DNA of 37,868 nucleotides from Gammaproteobacteria bacterium (GTDB lineage: Bacteria; Pseudomonadota; Gammaproteobacteria; Pseudomonadales; CAMLJR01): positions 1-37,868 of the forward strand of contig JAJUJZ010000015.1 in assembly GCA_029265075.1 (NCBI GenBank), read 5' to 3'. This document shows, in pieces, positions 9,818 through 18,363 of the stretch. The notes under the pieces were generated by a model, which saw only the letters and a list, made by a program, of their open reading frames with translations, did not search any database and had not been told where the DNA came from. Numbering within the stretch: position 1 is the stretch's first letter; the number at the start of each line of letters is the position of its first letter. The translations under genes were made by a program, and so were the position numbers.

Positions 9818-10513
9818 CTATAGTGGTGTACGGGTCACACACCAGAGCTGGACCGAGGCAGCGCCTGCTATCAGCAGCGCATCAGCCGCCGCTTCGGCGG
9901 TGGCGCCCGTGGTAGCGACATCATCGATCAGCGCCAGGTGACGGCCTGCCACCGCGCGCGGCACCGTGAACGCCTGTCGCAAATTCCGCGCTCGCGCGGC
10001 GGCATCGAGCTGCTGCTGCGGTGTGGTGTGACGCGACCGCCGCAACAGCCCATGCGCGACCGGCAGGCGCAAGCGTCGCCGCACCACATCGGCCAGCACT
10101 TCACTCTGATTGAAACCGCGCTGCCAGCGGCGGCGCCAGTGCAGCGGGATTGGGACCAGCGCCTCGACCATAGTCGCGGCCGGCTGCTCGCGCAGATGGT
10201 GAGCCAGCAGCTCACCCAGCAGATTGCCCGCGCTCAGGTTGCCGTGAAACTTAAGCGCGGCTACCAGCTCGGCGGCCGGCGACTGATAGCAGAGGGGGCT
10301 GAAGCAGTGCTGAAAGCGGGGTGGCCGCTGCAGACAGCCTCCGCAGGGCACGGCAGACGGTGCGGGCAGCGGCACACCGCAGCGCATGCAGGGATGGAGC
10401 AGCCAGGGCAGCTCATCGGCACAGCCATCGCAGAGGTCGAGCGGACCGGCGGCATGACCGCCACACAGCGCGCAATAGCAGGGCCAGGGCCGCCGCAGCC
10501 AGTTGTTAACCAT
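9818..10513 (-). CDS. comF: ComF-family phosphoribosyltransferase-like protein
   Basis: ComF proteins (GntX in E. coli) help take up and use DNA; they combine a zinc finger with a type I phosphoribosyltransferase fold. Two CxxC pairs at the N-terminus (CALCGG, CDGC) and two more (CMRCGVP, CGGC) form the zinc part. The PRPP-binding loop is LALIDDVATTGATAEAA, preceded by the family motif RGFNQSEVLADVV. The start at 10513 places AAGG at a suitable distance; an ATG at 10519 would place AAGG immediately next to it. Either way the start codon lies inside the proposed BirA operator of the divergent biotin operon. comF beside bioB is also seen in Pseudomonas, from memory. Confidence 0.92.
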   Translation of the reverse strand: MVNNWLRRPWPCYCALCGGHAAGPLDLCDGCADELPWLLHPCMRCGVPLPAPSAVPCGGCLQRPPRFQHCFSPLCYQSPAAELVAALKFHGNLSAGNLLGELLAHHLREQPAATMVEALVPIPLHWRRRWQRGFNQSEVLADVVRRRLRLPVAHGLLRRSRHTTPQQQLDAAARARNLRQAFTVPRAVAGRHLALIDDVATTGATAEAAADALLIAGAASVQLWCVTRTPL

Positions 10514-10535
10514 GAGCATCCTTGCAGGTTGACAG
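10503..10535 (+). promoter_or_regulatory. BirA (biotin repressor) operator
   Basis: TTGTTAACC (10503-10511) and GGTTGACAG (10527-10535) are separated by 15 bases. The proteobacterial BirA consensus is TTGTAAACC, 14-16 bases, GGTTTACAA; the halves match 8/9 and 7/9. The right half contains the -35 box of the bioB promoter and the left half covers the comF start region, so a bound BirA would block bioB and could also affect comF. Confidence 0.72.
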
Positions 10536-10556
10536 CGCCATCCGTGACTTTAAGAT
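10529..10556 (+). promoter_or_regulatory. bioB promoter
   Basis: A perfect -35 box TTGACA (10529-10534), 16 bases of spacer and a -10-like TAAGAT (10551-10556, 4/6). Transcription would begin near 10563, about 34 bases before the bioB ATG. The -35 box lies within the right half of the BirA operator. Confidence 0.6.
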
Positions 10557-10596
10557 GGCCGCTTGCGCACTTTACGAACCTTGACAGGACCTTGCC

Positions 10597-11685
10597 ATGA
10601 CCGCTTCCGCAGCTGCCGCTTCGACCTCATCAACTTCTGCTGAGGGCGATGGTCTGCGCCACGACTGGAGCCGCAAGGAAATCGAAGCGCTGTTCGCGCT
10701 GTCTTTCAACGACCTGTTGTTCCGCGCCCACTCGATTCACCGCCAGCACTTCGACCCCAATCAGGTGCAGGTGAGCACGCTGCTCTCCATCAAGACCGGC
10801 GCCTGCCCGGAAGACTGCAAGTACTGCCCGCAGAGCAACCGCTACGATACCGGCCTCGAAGCCGAGAAGCTGATGGAAGTCGAGAAGGTGCTGGAGCAGG
10901 CGCGCGCCGCCAGGGCGCAGGGCAGCACCCGCTTCTGCATGGGTGCAGCCTGGCGCTCGCCCAAGAAAAAGGACATGCCCTACGTCACCGCCATGGTACG
11001 CGGCGTGAAGGAGCTGGGCCTCGAGACCTGCATGACGCTCGGCATGCTGACCGAGCAGCAGGCGCAGGAGCTGGCTGATGCCGGGCTCGATTACTACAAC
11101 CACAACCTCGACACCTCGCCGGAGTACTACGGCGAAATCATCACTACCCGCACCTATGGCGACCGGCTCACTACGCTGGATAACGTGCGCAGCGCCGGCA
11201 TCAAGGTGTGCAGCGGCGGCATCGTCGGCATGGGCGAGTCGGTGCGTGACCGGGCTGGCCTGCTGCAGCAGCTTGCCAATCTGCCGCAGCATCCCGAAAG
11301 CGTGCCGATCAATATGCTGGTGCAGGTCGAGGGGACGCCGCTGGCGGGCACTGAGCAGCTCGATCCGATCGAGTTCATCCGCACCATCGCAGTGGCGCGC
11401 ATCCTGATGCCGCGTTCCTACGTGCGCCTGTCCGCTGGACGCGAATCGATGAGCGAAGAGATGCACGCCCTGGCCTATTTCGCCGGCGCCAACTCAATTT
11501 TCTACGGTGAAAAGCTGCTGACCACGCCGAACCCCGAAGCCAACAAGGATCTGACGCTATTCGAGCGGCTCGGCATCAACGCTGAGCGGCGCTGTGCGGA
11601 CAGCGACGAAGCGGTGACGGCGGCGCTGAGTGACTCGATTGAGCAGGCGCGCAACGACAAGCTCTTCTACGACGCCAGCGCGTAA
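10597..11685 (+). CDS. bioB: Biotin synthase
   Basis: BioB is the radical SAM enzyme that inserts sulfur into dethiobiotin, the last step of biotin synthesis. The SAM-cluster motif is Cys70, Cys74, Cys77 ([13 protein letters not shown]). Further conserved parts are [27 protein letters not shown] and GGIVGMGES, and the arginine strand [12 protein letters not shown] that binds the second (2Fe-2S) cluster. The 362-residue length includes a short, low-complexity Ala/Ser-rich N-terminus of about 16 residues beyond the usual start; AGGA precedes the ATG. It is the first gene of bioB-bioF-bioHC-bioD and lies behind a BirA operator. Confidence 0.97.
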   Translation: MTASAAAASTSSTSAEGDGLRHDWSRKEIEALFALSFNDLLFRAHSIHRQHFDPNQVQVSTLLSIKTGACPEDCKYCPQSNRYDTGLEAEKLMEVEKVLEQARAARAQGSTRFCMGAAWRSPKKKDMPYVTAMVRGVKELGLETCMTLGMLTEQQAQELADAGLDYYNHNLDTSPEYYGEIITTRTYGDRLTTLDNVRSAGIKVCSGGIVGMGESVRDRAGLLQQLANLPQHPESVPINMLVQVEGTPLAGTEQLDPIEFIRTIAVARILMPRSYVRLSAGRESMSEEMHALAYFAGANSIFYGEKLLTTPNPEANKDLTLFERLGINAERRCADSDEAVTAALSDSIEQARNDKLFYDASA

Positions 11686-11692
11686 CGGCAGC

Positions 11693-12862
11693 ATGGCTAC
11701 GATGGACGAGGTGCTGGCGCCGGCGCTCGCGGAGCGGCAGCGCCTCGACCTGCAGCGCTCGCGGCGCACACTGGACTCCGCGCAGGGGCCGGCGGTCCGC
11801 GTGGACAGCCGCGACTACGTCAACTTCTGCAGCAACGACTATCTCGGTCTCGCATCGCATCCGGAGGTCATCGCCGCCGCGCGGCAGGCGGCTGCCGACT
11901 ACGGCGTCGGCAGCGGGGCCAGCCATCTGGTGTGTGGCCACACGATACTGCACCACCAGCTCGAGGAACGTATAGCTGCCTTTACGGGACGCCCACGCGC
12001 GCTGCTCTTTTCAACCGGCTACATGGCCAACCTCGGTGTCATTACCGCATTGGTCGGACGCGGCGACTCTGTTTTTGAGGATCGCCTCAATCACGCCTCG
12101 CTGCTCGACGGCGGGCTCTTGAGTGGTGCCCGTTTTCAGCGTTTTGCGCATAACGATCCCGACGCGCTCGAGCGCGGGCTCGCTAAAGCTGAAAGCGGCC
12201 GCAAGCTGGTGGTCGTCGACGGCGTCTTCAGCATGGACGGCGATATCGCGCCGCTGCCCGAGCTGGCGGCGGTGGCGGCGCGCCGCGACGCCTGGCTGAT
12301 GGTGGATGACGCGCACGGCTTTGGCGTGCTCGGCGCGAATGGCGCCGGCAGCGTCGCGCACTTCGGCCTCACTGCGGCGCAGGTGCCGGTATTGATGGGG
12401 ACACTGGGCAAGAGCGCGGGCGTCTTCGGCGCCTTCGTCGCCGGCAGTGAAACGCTGATCGAAACGCTGATTCAGTTTGCCCGTCCCTACATCTACACCA
12501 CCGCGCTACCGCCCATGGTGGCAGGTGCCACGCTGGCGGCGATCGACCTGGTCGAACGCGAGGCATGGCGGCGCGATCATCTGCGCGCACTCATTTCGCA
12601 CTGGCGGTCTGGCGCAAAATCGCTGGGCCTGCCAGTGCTTGATTCTGACACCGCCATTCAGCCGCTGCTGGCGGGCGATGCTGCGCAGGCGCTGGCAATC
12701 AGTGCGGCGCTGGCGGAGCGTGGCCTCTGGGTGACGGCAATCCGGCCGCCCACGGTGCCGGCCGGTACCGCGCGACTGCGCGTGACGCTGACGGCGGCGC
12801 ACTCCGTGGCACAGGTGGATCGGTTGCTGGAGGCACTGGCCGAGGTATGGCCACTCTCTTGA
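11693..12862 (+). CDS. bioF: 8-amino-7-oxononanoate synthase
   Basis: BioF condenses pimeloyl-ACP with alanine, using pyridoxal phosphate, to make the first ring-bearing biotin precursor. The 389-residue protein has the fold-type-I signatures [15 protein letters not shown], the cofactor-contacting [11 protein letters not shown], and the aspartate in [13 protein letters not shown]. The Schiff-base lysine is in [13 protein letters not shown]. The ATG at 11693 lies seven bases after bioB; a second ATG at 11702 is an alternative, and no strong ribosome site precedes either, suggesting coupling to bioB translation. The 3' end overlaps bioHC by 16 bases. Confidence 0.96.
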   Translation: MATMDEVLAPALAERQRLDLQRSRRTLDSAQGPAVRVDSRDYVNFCSNDYLGLASHPEVIAAARQAAADYGVGSGASHLVCGHTILHHQLEERIAAFTGRPRALLFSTGYMANLGVITALVGRGDSVFEDRLNHASLLDGGLLSGARFQRFAHNDPDALERGLAKAESGRKLVVVDGVFSMDGDIAPLPELAAVAARRDAWLMVDDAHGFGVLGANGAGSVAHFGLTAAQVPVLMGTLGKSAGVFGAFVAGSETLIETLIQFARPYIYTTALPPMVAGATLAAIDLVEREAWRRDHLRALISHWRSGAKSLGLPVLDSDTAIQPLLAGDAAQALAISAALAERGLWVTAIRPPTVPAGTARLRVTLTAAHSVAQVDRLLEALAEVWPLS

Positions 12863-14469
12863 ATGCCGCAACGCTGAAATCACTGATGCACGCCGAACGT
12901 TTTCCCGCGCTGACCAATGACAGTGCACCCGAGCTGGTGCTGCTGCATGGCTGGGGCATGCCCTCCGTGGTATTCCACGAGTGGCTGCCGCTGCTGCGCC
13001 AGCATGCGCACATCACACTGGTCGATTTGCCGGGGTTTGGCGCATCCAGTCCGCAGCCAGACATTTCTGCTGAGGTGCTGCTCGATCAGCTGGTTGCGGT
13101 TATTCCACAGGGCGCGGTGCTGGCCGGCTGGTCGCTGGGGGGGACGCTGGCGACCCTGTTTCTTGCGCGCCACCCGACTCACTGCCGCGCATTGGTCACC
13201 ATCGCGACCAATCCCCGTTTCGTTGCCAGCGCCGACTGGCCGCAGGGGATGGCCTCGGAGACGTTTGTGCAATTCTGCAGCAACGCCATCAGTGCGCCGG
13301 AACAGCTGCACCGCCGCTTCCTGGGGCTGCAGGCGCGTGGCGTTGACGGGGAGCGCGTGCTGCTGCGGCAGTTGCAGAAGCTGGTGCCCGAGCCTGCGCC
13401 GGTTGAGGCAGGGCGGTGGGGCCTGAAACTGCTGGAAGAGCTCGACAGTCGCGCCGCTCTGGCTGGTTGTGCTTTGCCCGGCCTGCATATCTACGGCGAA
13501 GGCGATGTGCTGGTACCGGCAGCAGTGGCCGATGCAGTGGCCGAAATCGCACCTGCGCATCGGGTGATGCGCTTGCCGGCCGGGCATGTACCGTTTCTCA
13601 GCAGTGCCGAGGTAACCGCTGCACCAATCGTCGAACTGCTGCATCAGCTCCTGCCATTGCCACAGCGCGACAAGCGCGCAGTGGCGCGGGCTTTCAGCCG
13701 GGCAGCTGCCAGTTATGACAGTGCTGCCGCGCTGCAGCGTCACGTCGCCGCTGAGCTGCGCGATCGGCTGCTGGCACGTAAATATTTACCGACAGGCGGC
13801 TGCTGGCTCGATCTCGGCTGCGGCAGCGGTCGGGAAACGGCTGCTCTGGTTCCCGCCGCCCGCCGCGCCGGCGCTACCGTCGTGGCGCTCGATCTGGCGG
13901 AAGGGATGGTGCACCACGCCCGCGCGCAGGTCACCGATGAGGGGTTGCTCTGGCTCTGTGGCGATGCCGAACAGCTCCCCCTGGCCGATGGAGTAGTCAG
14001 TGTTCTCTACTCAAGCCTGGCGCTGCAGTGGTGCGAACAGCTGCCAAAGCTCTACCGCGAAATTGCCCGTGTGCTCGCGCCTGGCGGTCGTGCCTGGATC
14101 AGCACGCTGGGCCCTGCCACGCTGCAAGAGCTGCGCGAGGCGTGGCGCGAGGTGGACGGCCGCGTCCATGTCAATCGCTTTGCCGGCCGCGACAGCGTTG
14201 CGCAGGCGATTGCGGCCGCCGGGCTGCAGGTCGCTGCGTGGGACGAACAGCCGATCGTCACCACCTATCCCGATGTGCTGGCGCTGAGCCGCGAGCTGCG
14301 CTCGCTGGGCGCAATCAACGTAAATTCTGGGCGGCCGGTCGGGCTGGGCGGGCGCGCGCGTCTTGACGGACTGCGTGCCAGCTATGAGCCGCTGCGCCGC
14401 CCCGATGGTCAGCTGCCGGCCACCTGGCAGGTGTGGTTGCTGGAACTGGTGAAGAGTCATGACGCTTAG
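12847..14469 (+). CDS. bioHC: Bifunctional BioH-BioC protein: pimeloyl-ACP methyl ester esterase and malonyl-ACP O-methyltransferase
   Basis: A 540-residue fusion covering the first and last steps of pimeloyl-ACP synthesis. Residues 1 to about 270 are the BioH alpha/beta hydrolase, with the catalytic triad visible as Ser96 in GWSLGG, Asp220 in YGEGDVLVP and His247 in AGHVPF. From about 275 to the end is BioC, a SAM methyltransferase with [14 protein letters not shown] at 321-334 and the acidic strand [11 protein letters not shown]. BioC methylates malonyl-ACP so it can enter fatty-acid synthesis; BioH removes the methyl group after two elongation cycles. Fusion in this order is known as BioHC in Teredinibacter, Saccharophagus and Cellvibrio. 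A later ATG at 12886 is possible. It overlaps bioD by 11 bases. Confidence 0.94.
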   Translation: MATLLNAATLKSLMHAERFPALTNDSAPELVLLHGWGMPSVVFHEWLPLLRQHAHITLVDLPGFGASSPQPDISAEVLLDQLVAVIPQGAVLAGWSLGGTLATLFLARHPTHCRALVTIATNPRFVASADWPQGMASETFVQFCSNAISAPEQLHRRFLGLQARGVDGERVLLRQLQKLVPEPAPVEAGRWGLKLLEELDSRAALAGCALPGLHIYGEGDVLVPAAVADAVAEIAPAHRVMRLPAGHVPFLSSAEVTAAPIVELLHQLLPLPQRDKRAVARAFSRAAASYDSAAALQRHVAAELRDRLLARKYLPTGGCWLDLGCGSGRETAALVPAARRAGATVVALDLAEGMVHHARAQVTDEGLLWLCGDAEQLPLADGVVSVLYSSLALQWCEQLPKLYREIARVLAPGGRAWISTLGPATLQELREAWREVDGRVHVNRFAGRDSVAQAIAAAGLQVAAWDEQPIVTTYPDVLALSRELRSLGAINVNSGRPVGLGGRARLDGLRASYEPLRRPDGQLPATWQVWLLELVKSHDA

Positions 14470-15145
14470 ATTTTTCGTGGCCGGAACAGACACCGAGGTC
14501 GGCAAGACGGCGGTGACGGCCGGTCTGCTGATGGCCGCCAACCGGCGCGGGCTGCGTACGGCCGCCATCAAACCGGTGGCGGCGGGCTGCGTGCAGACCG
14601 CGGAAGGGCTGCGCAATGACGATGCGCTGGTGCTGCAGGCGGCGATGAGTGAGCCGCTCACTTACGATCAGATCAATCCGGTGGCGCTGGCAGCACCCAT
14701 TTCACCGCATCTGGCCGCAGCCGAGGCGGGCCGACGGCTGACTATTGCGCAGCTGGCGGGGCTCTGCCGCGGCACGCTGATGCTGCGCGCAGACCTCACC
14801 CTGATCGAGGGCGCTGGCGGCTGGCGGGTGCCGATCAGCGATCGCGAGCTGCTGTCGGACCTGCCGCGCGAGCTCGACCTGCCGGTGATCCTGGTGGTAG
14901 GCATGCGGCTGGGCTGCATCAGCCACGCGCTGCTCACGGCTGAGGCGATCGCCCGCGACGGGCTACGGCTGGCGGGCTGGGTAGCTAACCGCTGCGTTCC
15001 CGAAATGAGCCGCTACGAAGAGAATACCGCCACACTGCGCCGCGCTTTTGCCGCTCCCTGTCTCGGCGAAGTGCCGTGGCTGGCGGAAGGGGCGACGGCG
15101 GAGCGCGTCGCAGATTACCTTGATATCGGGCCGTTGCTGGAGTGA
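14459..15145 (+). CDS. bioD: Dethiobiotin synthetase
   Basis: BioD uses ATP and CO2 to close the ureido ring of 7,8-diaminopelargonate, giving dethiobiotin. The P-loop GTDTEVGKT spans residues 9-17 and the substrate lysine is in AAIKPVAAGC. The glycine-rich IEGAGGWRVPI contains the usual metal- and nucleotide-contacting residues. The length of 228 residues is normal. The ATG overlaps the end of bioHC, so translation is coupled. No bioA lies in this operon; the aminotransferase must be elsewhere in the genome. No clear terminator follows. Confidence 0.95.
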   Translation: MTLRFFVAGTDTEVGKTAVTAGLLMAANRRGLRTAAIKPVAAGCVQTAEGLRNDDALVLQAAMSEPLTYDQINPVALAAPISPHLAAAEAGRRLTIAQLAGLCRGTLMLRADLTLIEGAGGWRVPISDRELLSDLPRELDLPVILVVGMRLGCISHALLTAEAIARDGLRLAGWVANRCVPEMSRYEENTATLRRAFAAPCLGEVPWLAEGATAERVADYLDIGPLLE

Positions 15146-15240
15146 CGCAGCCCTCGCTGTGAGGTCTCGCAGCTCGTCTGCGCTGGTAACTCAGCTGTTT
15201 CTCTGCTTAAATTTTGAGCAGGACCTTTCTGGAGTTCGTC

Positions 15241-15501
15241 ATGGCCATCACACTCAACAACTCGCTGAACGCTCCGCTGTTGCAGACGGGGCTGCAGGGC
15301 GTCCAGCAGGGCATGGCGCGCGCCACTGCCGCGGCCGCCGAGATCGCCGGTCAGGTAACGGAGGGTGTGGGGCCCGATACTGCTTCGCTGGCCACGTCGC
15401 TGGTCGAGCTGAAACAGAGCGAAGTGCAGGTCGCGACGTCTGCCAAGGTGGTCAGAAGTGCTGACGAGCTGGTCGGCACGCTGATCGATACACTGGCCTG
15501 A
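15241..15501 (+). CDS. Small protein resembling the C-terminal helix of flagellar rod/hook proteins
   Basis: An 86-residue protein without a signal peptide. The ATG at 15241 has GGAG six bases upstream. Residues 53-85 (LVELKQSEVQVATSAKVVRSADE...TLIDTL) strongly resemble the C-terminal motif of FlgC/FlgE-type axial proteins, where a helix ends in 'ANAKVI.TADEMLGTLLDL'. The rest of those proteins is missing, and no flagellar gene is nearby. The first half is Ala/Gln/Gly-rich and probably helical. A short gene in the same place, between bioD and an acyl-CoA dehydrogenase, exists in Pseudomonas from memory (PA0505), suggesting a conserved locus. Function unknown. Confidence 0.72.
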   Translation: MAITLNNSLNAPLLQTGLQGVQQGMARATAAAAEIAGQVTEGVGPDTASLATSLVELKQSEVQVATSAKVVRSADELVGTLIDTLA

Positions 15502-15506
15502 TCGCC

Positions 15507-15529
15507 GTGTGCAGATCGGTTCTGCACAC
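15507..15529 (+). terminator. Perfect 9-bp hairpin after the small gene
   Basis: GTGTGCAGA (15507-15515) pairs perfectly with TCTGCACAC (15521-15529) around a 5-base loop, starting six bases after the stop codon at 15501. No T-run follows, so it may protect the 3' end of the messenger or weaken read-through rather than end transcription. It is the reason to reject a GTG start for the next gene at 15509. Confidence 0.5.
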
Positions 15530-15541
15530 CACGTAAACAAT

Positions 15542-15958
15542 ATGAGTACTGTCCCTCCCGCGCCGGCGCTTTCAGTCAGCGCGACAGTCGCCTCGCAGCA
15601 GCCACTGGCGCGTCCGGTGGTCGGCTTCGAAGCGCCTGAGCAGAAGCTGCAGGCGCTGCCTCCGGTGGAAGCGGGAGCGGAAACGATCCGTTCTCAGGAG
15701 CGCCCTGGCGGCACTGGCGATGGCCGCCAGGGCGGTCAGCAGCCGCAACCCCCAGCCGAAGCCGGCGACCCGAAACCGGGCTCCGGCAATTTCGTGTTGC
15801 CGGCGCCAACGACCTCTCAACCCCGCTTTCGCCCGGTGCTGACGTCCGCATCGCCGGATGCCACGGCCGCTGTGACGAACAAGCGGCGGGCACAGGATCT
15901 GCAGGCCGCGCTCGACATCGCGCCATCTCCCGGTCAGTTGCTCAACGATACGATCTGA
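15542..15958 (+). CDS. Proline-rich, probably disordered protein of unknown function
   Basis: A 138-residue frame from the ATG at 15542. The sequence is dominated by Pro, Ala, Gln and Gly (for example PPAPALSVSATVASQQ and GGQQPQPPAEAGDPKPG) and is expected to be unstructured apart from a short C-terminal helix (NKRRAQDLQAALDI). There is no signal peptide or membrane segment and no good ribosome site, so its reality rests on the open frame, its length in a region without alternatives and its strand. It may be a linker-like partner of the small protein upstream, but that is a guess. Confidence 0.45.
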   Translation: MSTVPPAPALSVSATVASQQPLARPVVGFEAPEQKLQALPPVEAGAETIRSQERPGGTGDGRQGGQQPQPPAEAGDPKPGSGNFVLPAPTTSQPRFRPVLTSASPDATAAVTNKRRAQDLQAALDIAPSPGQLLNDTI

Positions 15959-16063
15959 TTTGACGCATCAGTCGGCTTTTGCGGTCGAACCGGCTTACAC
16001 TCGAAGCCAGGTCATTTCTGCCGGCCTCTTGGCAGCGACCGGCGTCGCCAGAAGGAGATCGTC

Positions 16064-17848
16064 ATGCTTGAGTACCGTGCTCCGTTGCGGGATATGCGCT
16101 TTGCACTCTACGAACTGTTCCAGGCCGATGCCCTCTGGGAGCGGCTGCCGATCCCGTCAGAGCCCAGCCGCGAGCTGGCCGACGCGATTCTGGAGGAGGG
16201 CGGCCGCATTGCCGCCGAGGTGCTCTCTCCGCTGCTGCGCTCAGGCGACGAGGAGGGCGTGCGCTGGGAGGATGGCAATGTCTATACCCCGGCCGGTTTC
16301 CGAGAGGCCTATCGGACGTTTGCCGAAGGTGGCTGGGTGGGGCTCGGGGGCAATCCTGAGTATGGCGGTCAGGGCATCCCAAAGATGCTGTCGGCTATGG
16401 TGGAGGAGATGGTTGCCTCGGCTGGCGGCGCTTTTGGGCTTTACGCCATCCTGACCAGCGGCGCCGCCCTGCTGCTGGACGCGCATGGCAGGGAAGAACA
16501 GAAGAACCGCTTCCTGCCGCCGCTCTATGAAGGGCGCTGGGCCGGGGTGATGTGTCTGACAGAGGCGCATGCCGGCACCGATCTGGGTATGTTGCGCACC
16601 CGCGCCGAGCCGCAGAGCGGTGGTACTTATCGGCTCACTGGCACCAAGATCTTCATCACCGGCGGCGAGCAGGATCTCACCGAAAACATCATCCATCTGG
16701 TGCTGGCGCGGCTGCCTGATGCGCCTGCTGGCACGCGGGGCATTTCCCTGTTCATCGTGCCCAAGTTCTTGGTCAACGAAGATGGCTCGCTGGGCGAGCG
16801 CAACGCGGTCCACTGCGGTTCGATCGAGCACAAGATGGGTCTGCACGGTTCATCCACCTGTGTCATCAACTACGACGGCGCCCAGGGCTATCTGGTAGGA
16901 GAACCGGGCCGCGGGCTCAACTACATGTTCACCATGATGAATTACGAGCGCGTCTCGGTCGGCCTGCAGGGCCTGGGCTGTGCCGAGCGGTCGTGGCAGG
17001 GCGCTGCCCGCTATGCGCGCGAGCGCCTGCAGGGGCGGGCGCTGCGCGGACCGGTCAATCCGGATGGTCCGGCCGACCCGATTCTGGTGCACGGCGATGT
17101 GCGCCGCATGCTGCTCACCCAGCGCGCCTACATCGAGGGCGGCCGCGCCTTTGCGGCTTTCGTCAACATGCAGCTCGATCTCGCCAAGTATGGCGAGGGT
17201 GCGGAGCGCGAGCAGGGGGCAGCACTGGTGGCGCTGCTGACGCCGATCGCCAAGGCATTCCTCACCGACCTCGGCCTGGAGGCGTGCGTGCTCGGCCAGC
17301 AGGTGCTGGGCGGCCATGGCTATATCCGTGAATGGGGTATGGAGCAGCTGGTGCGCGATGTGCGGATCAGTCAGATCTACGAAGGCACCAACGGCATCCA
17401 GGCGCTTGATCTGCTCGGCCGCAAGGTCGTGGCTGATCAGGGACAGACTGCGCTGGCGCTGTTCGGAAAGATTCGGGAATGGGCGGCCAGCGTTACTGAT
17501 CAGCCGGGGGCCATTGAGTTTGTCGGGCCGGTGGTGGTGGCAGTCGACCGGTTGCATTCGACCACGCTGTGGCTGCTCAATCACGTGACGGAGGATCCCG
17601 ATCTGATCAACAGTTCGGCCGTCGATTACCTGCAGCTGTTTGGCAATGTGATGTTCGGCTGGCTGTGGGCGCGCGCGGCGCTGGTGGCGCTGCCGCAGGC
17701 GGAGTCGGATGCGTTTTATGCTGCCAAGCTGGAGACCGCCCGTTTCTTCATGGCCCGCTGCCTGCCTCGTGTACAGGCGCTCGCGGCCATGGTCGAGACG
17801 CCCTCCGCGACGGTCATGGCCATCTCCGACCAGGCGTTCGACGTCTGA
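16064..17848 (+). CDS. Acyl-CoA dehydrogenase of the DmdC (3-methylmercaptopropionyl-CoA dehydrogenase) type
   Basis: A 594-residue flavoprotein of the long acyl-CoA dehydrogenase branch that includes DmdC and Pseudomonas PA0506. AGGAG lies six bases before the ATG. Visible parts are the FAD-binding MCLTEAHAGTDLG, the loop TGTKIFITGGEQD, and the catalytic-base glutamate Glu440 in IYEGTNGIQALDLLGRK. A C-terminal four-helix extension of about 130 residues is characteristic of this branch. DmdC oxidises the CoA thioester made from dimethylsulfoniopropionate, but many homologues act on ordinary fatty acyl-CoA. With no dmdA, dmdB or dmdD alongside, a general fatty-acid role is at least as likely, so no gene symbol is given. 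Confidence 0.88.
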   Translation: MLEYRAPLRDMRFALYELFQADALWERLPIPSEPSRELADAILEEGGRIAAEVLSPLLRSGDEEGVRWEDGNVYTPAGFREAYRTFAEGGWVGLGGNPEYGGQGIPKMLSAMVEEMVASAGGAFGLYAILTSGAALLLDAHGREEQKNRFLPPLYEGRWAGVMCLTEAHAGTDLGMLRTRAEPQSGGTYRLTGTKIFITGGEQDLTENIIHLVLARLPDAPAGTRGISLFIVPKFLVNEDGSLGERNAVHCGSIEHKMGLHGSSTCVINYDGAQGYLVGEPGRGLNYMFTMMNYERVSVGLQGLGCAERSWQGAARYARERLQGRALRGPVNPDGPADPILVHGDVRRMLLTQRAYIEGGRAFAAFVNMQLDLAKYGEGAEREQGAALVALLTPIAKAFLTDLGLEACVLGQQVLGGHGYIREWGMEQLVRDVRISQIYEGTNGIQALDLLGRKVVADQGQTALALFGKIREWAASVTDQPGAIEFVGPVVVAVDRLHSTTLWLLNHVTEDPDLINSSAVDYLQLFGNVMFGWLWARAALVALPQAESDAFYAAKLETARFFMARCLPRVQALAAMVETPSATVMAISDQAFDV

Positions 17849-17917
17849 GCCCGCGCTGGTCGGGCGTGGCATAATCGACCCCGGCCAGCGCTGGACCGGT
17901 GGCAGAGAGGAGTCAAA

Positions 17918-18103
17918 ATGAAGCAGCACAACCAGCTGTATCCTGAGGATCAGGCCCGCGTCGATGAGTATTTGCGCACGGGCTTCAATTCGGTCGAACG
18001 CAAGCCCTTCAGGCCCTGGATCATGATGGCGATGTGGATTGCGGTAGTCGCTTCCTTCAGCGGGCTGAGCCTGCTGATCGCCCGCCTCGCCGGGGTCCAG
18101 TGA
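17918..18103 (+). CDS. DUF3094-like small membrane protein
   Basis: A 61-residue protein with GAGGAG ahead of its ATG. The N-terminal YPEDQARVDEYLRTGFNSVERKPFRPW matches my memory of the DUF3094 family of Pseudomonas-like bacteria, and residues 34-58 form one membrane helix. The protein probably sits in the inner membrane. Function is unknown. It is 69 bases after the acyl-CoA dehydrogenase gene, with a -10-like CATAAT in between but no matching -35 box. Confidence 0.78.
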   Translation: MKQHNQLYPEDQARVDEYLRTGFNSVERKPFRPWIMMAMWIAVVASFSGLSLLIARLAGVQ

Positions 18104-18147
18104 CACTGACGGCGAAAGGGGGGCTAGCGGCGGCCCAACGGTTTTGC

Positions 18148-18153
18148 TATAGT
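18148..18153 (+). promoter_or_regulatory. Probable -10 box of the tRNA-Pro gene
   Basis: TATAGT at 18148-18153 is followed by a GC-rich stretch (TCGCGCCC), the kind of discriminator seen in stringently controlled stable-RNA promoters. It lies about 55 bases before the tRNA. No good -35 box is visible at the right distance, so the call is tentative. Confidence 0.4.
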
Positions 18154-18206
18154 TCGCGCCCATCGCAGGGCGGACCCGCCGGTTATCGCTCTGACGCATC
18201 TCTTAA

Positions 18207-18283
<77 letters not shown>

Positions 18284-18291
18284 ATACCCGC

Positions 18292-18325
18292 AAAGGCCGA
18301 TCCAGTGGATCGGCCTTTGTCGTTT
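18292..18325 (+). terminator. Intrinsic terminator after tRNA-Pro
   Basis: AAAGGCCGATCC (18292-18303) pairs over 12 bases with GGATCGGCCTTT (18307-18318) around an AGT loop, then TGTCGTTT. The stem includes an A-tract and T-tract, so the hairpin could work in both directions, also for the minus-strand operon ending at 18364. Confidence 0.88.
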
Positions 18326-18363
18326 CTGGCTTGTCACATCAGGAATGGCCAGATGCTTCGCGG

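Noticed and set aside
16064-17848. Dimethylsulfoniopropionate breakdown pathway
   Set aside because: The dehydrogenase is DmdC-like, but no dmdA, dmdB, dmdD or lyase gene is near; a general fatty acyl-CoA role cannot be excluded.
16850-18199. A 449-codon open frame on the minus strand opposite the acyl-CoA dehydrogenase
   Set aside because: It mirrors the real gene and crosses into the DUF3094-like gene; composition is that of an antisense shadow.
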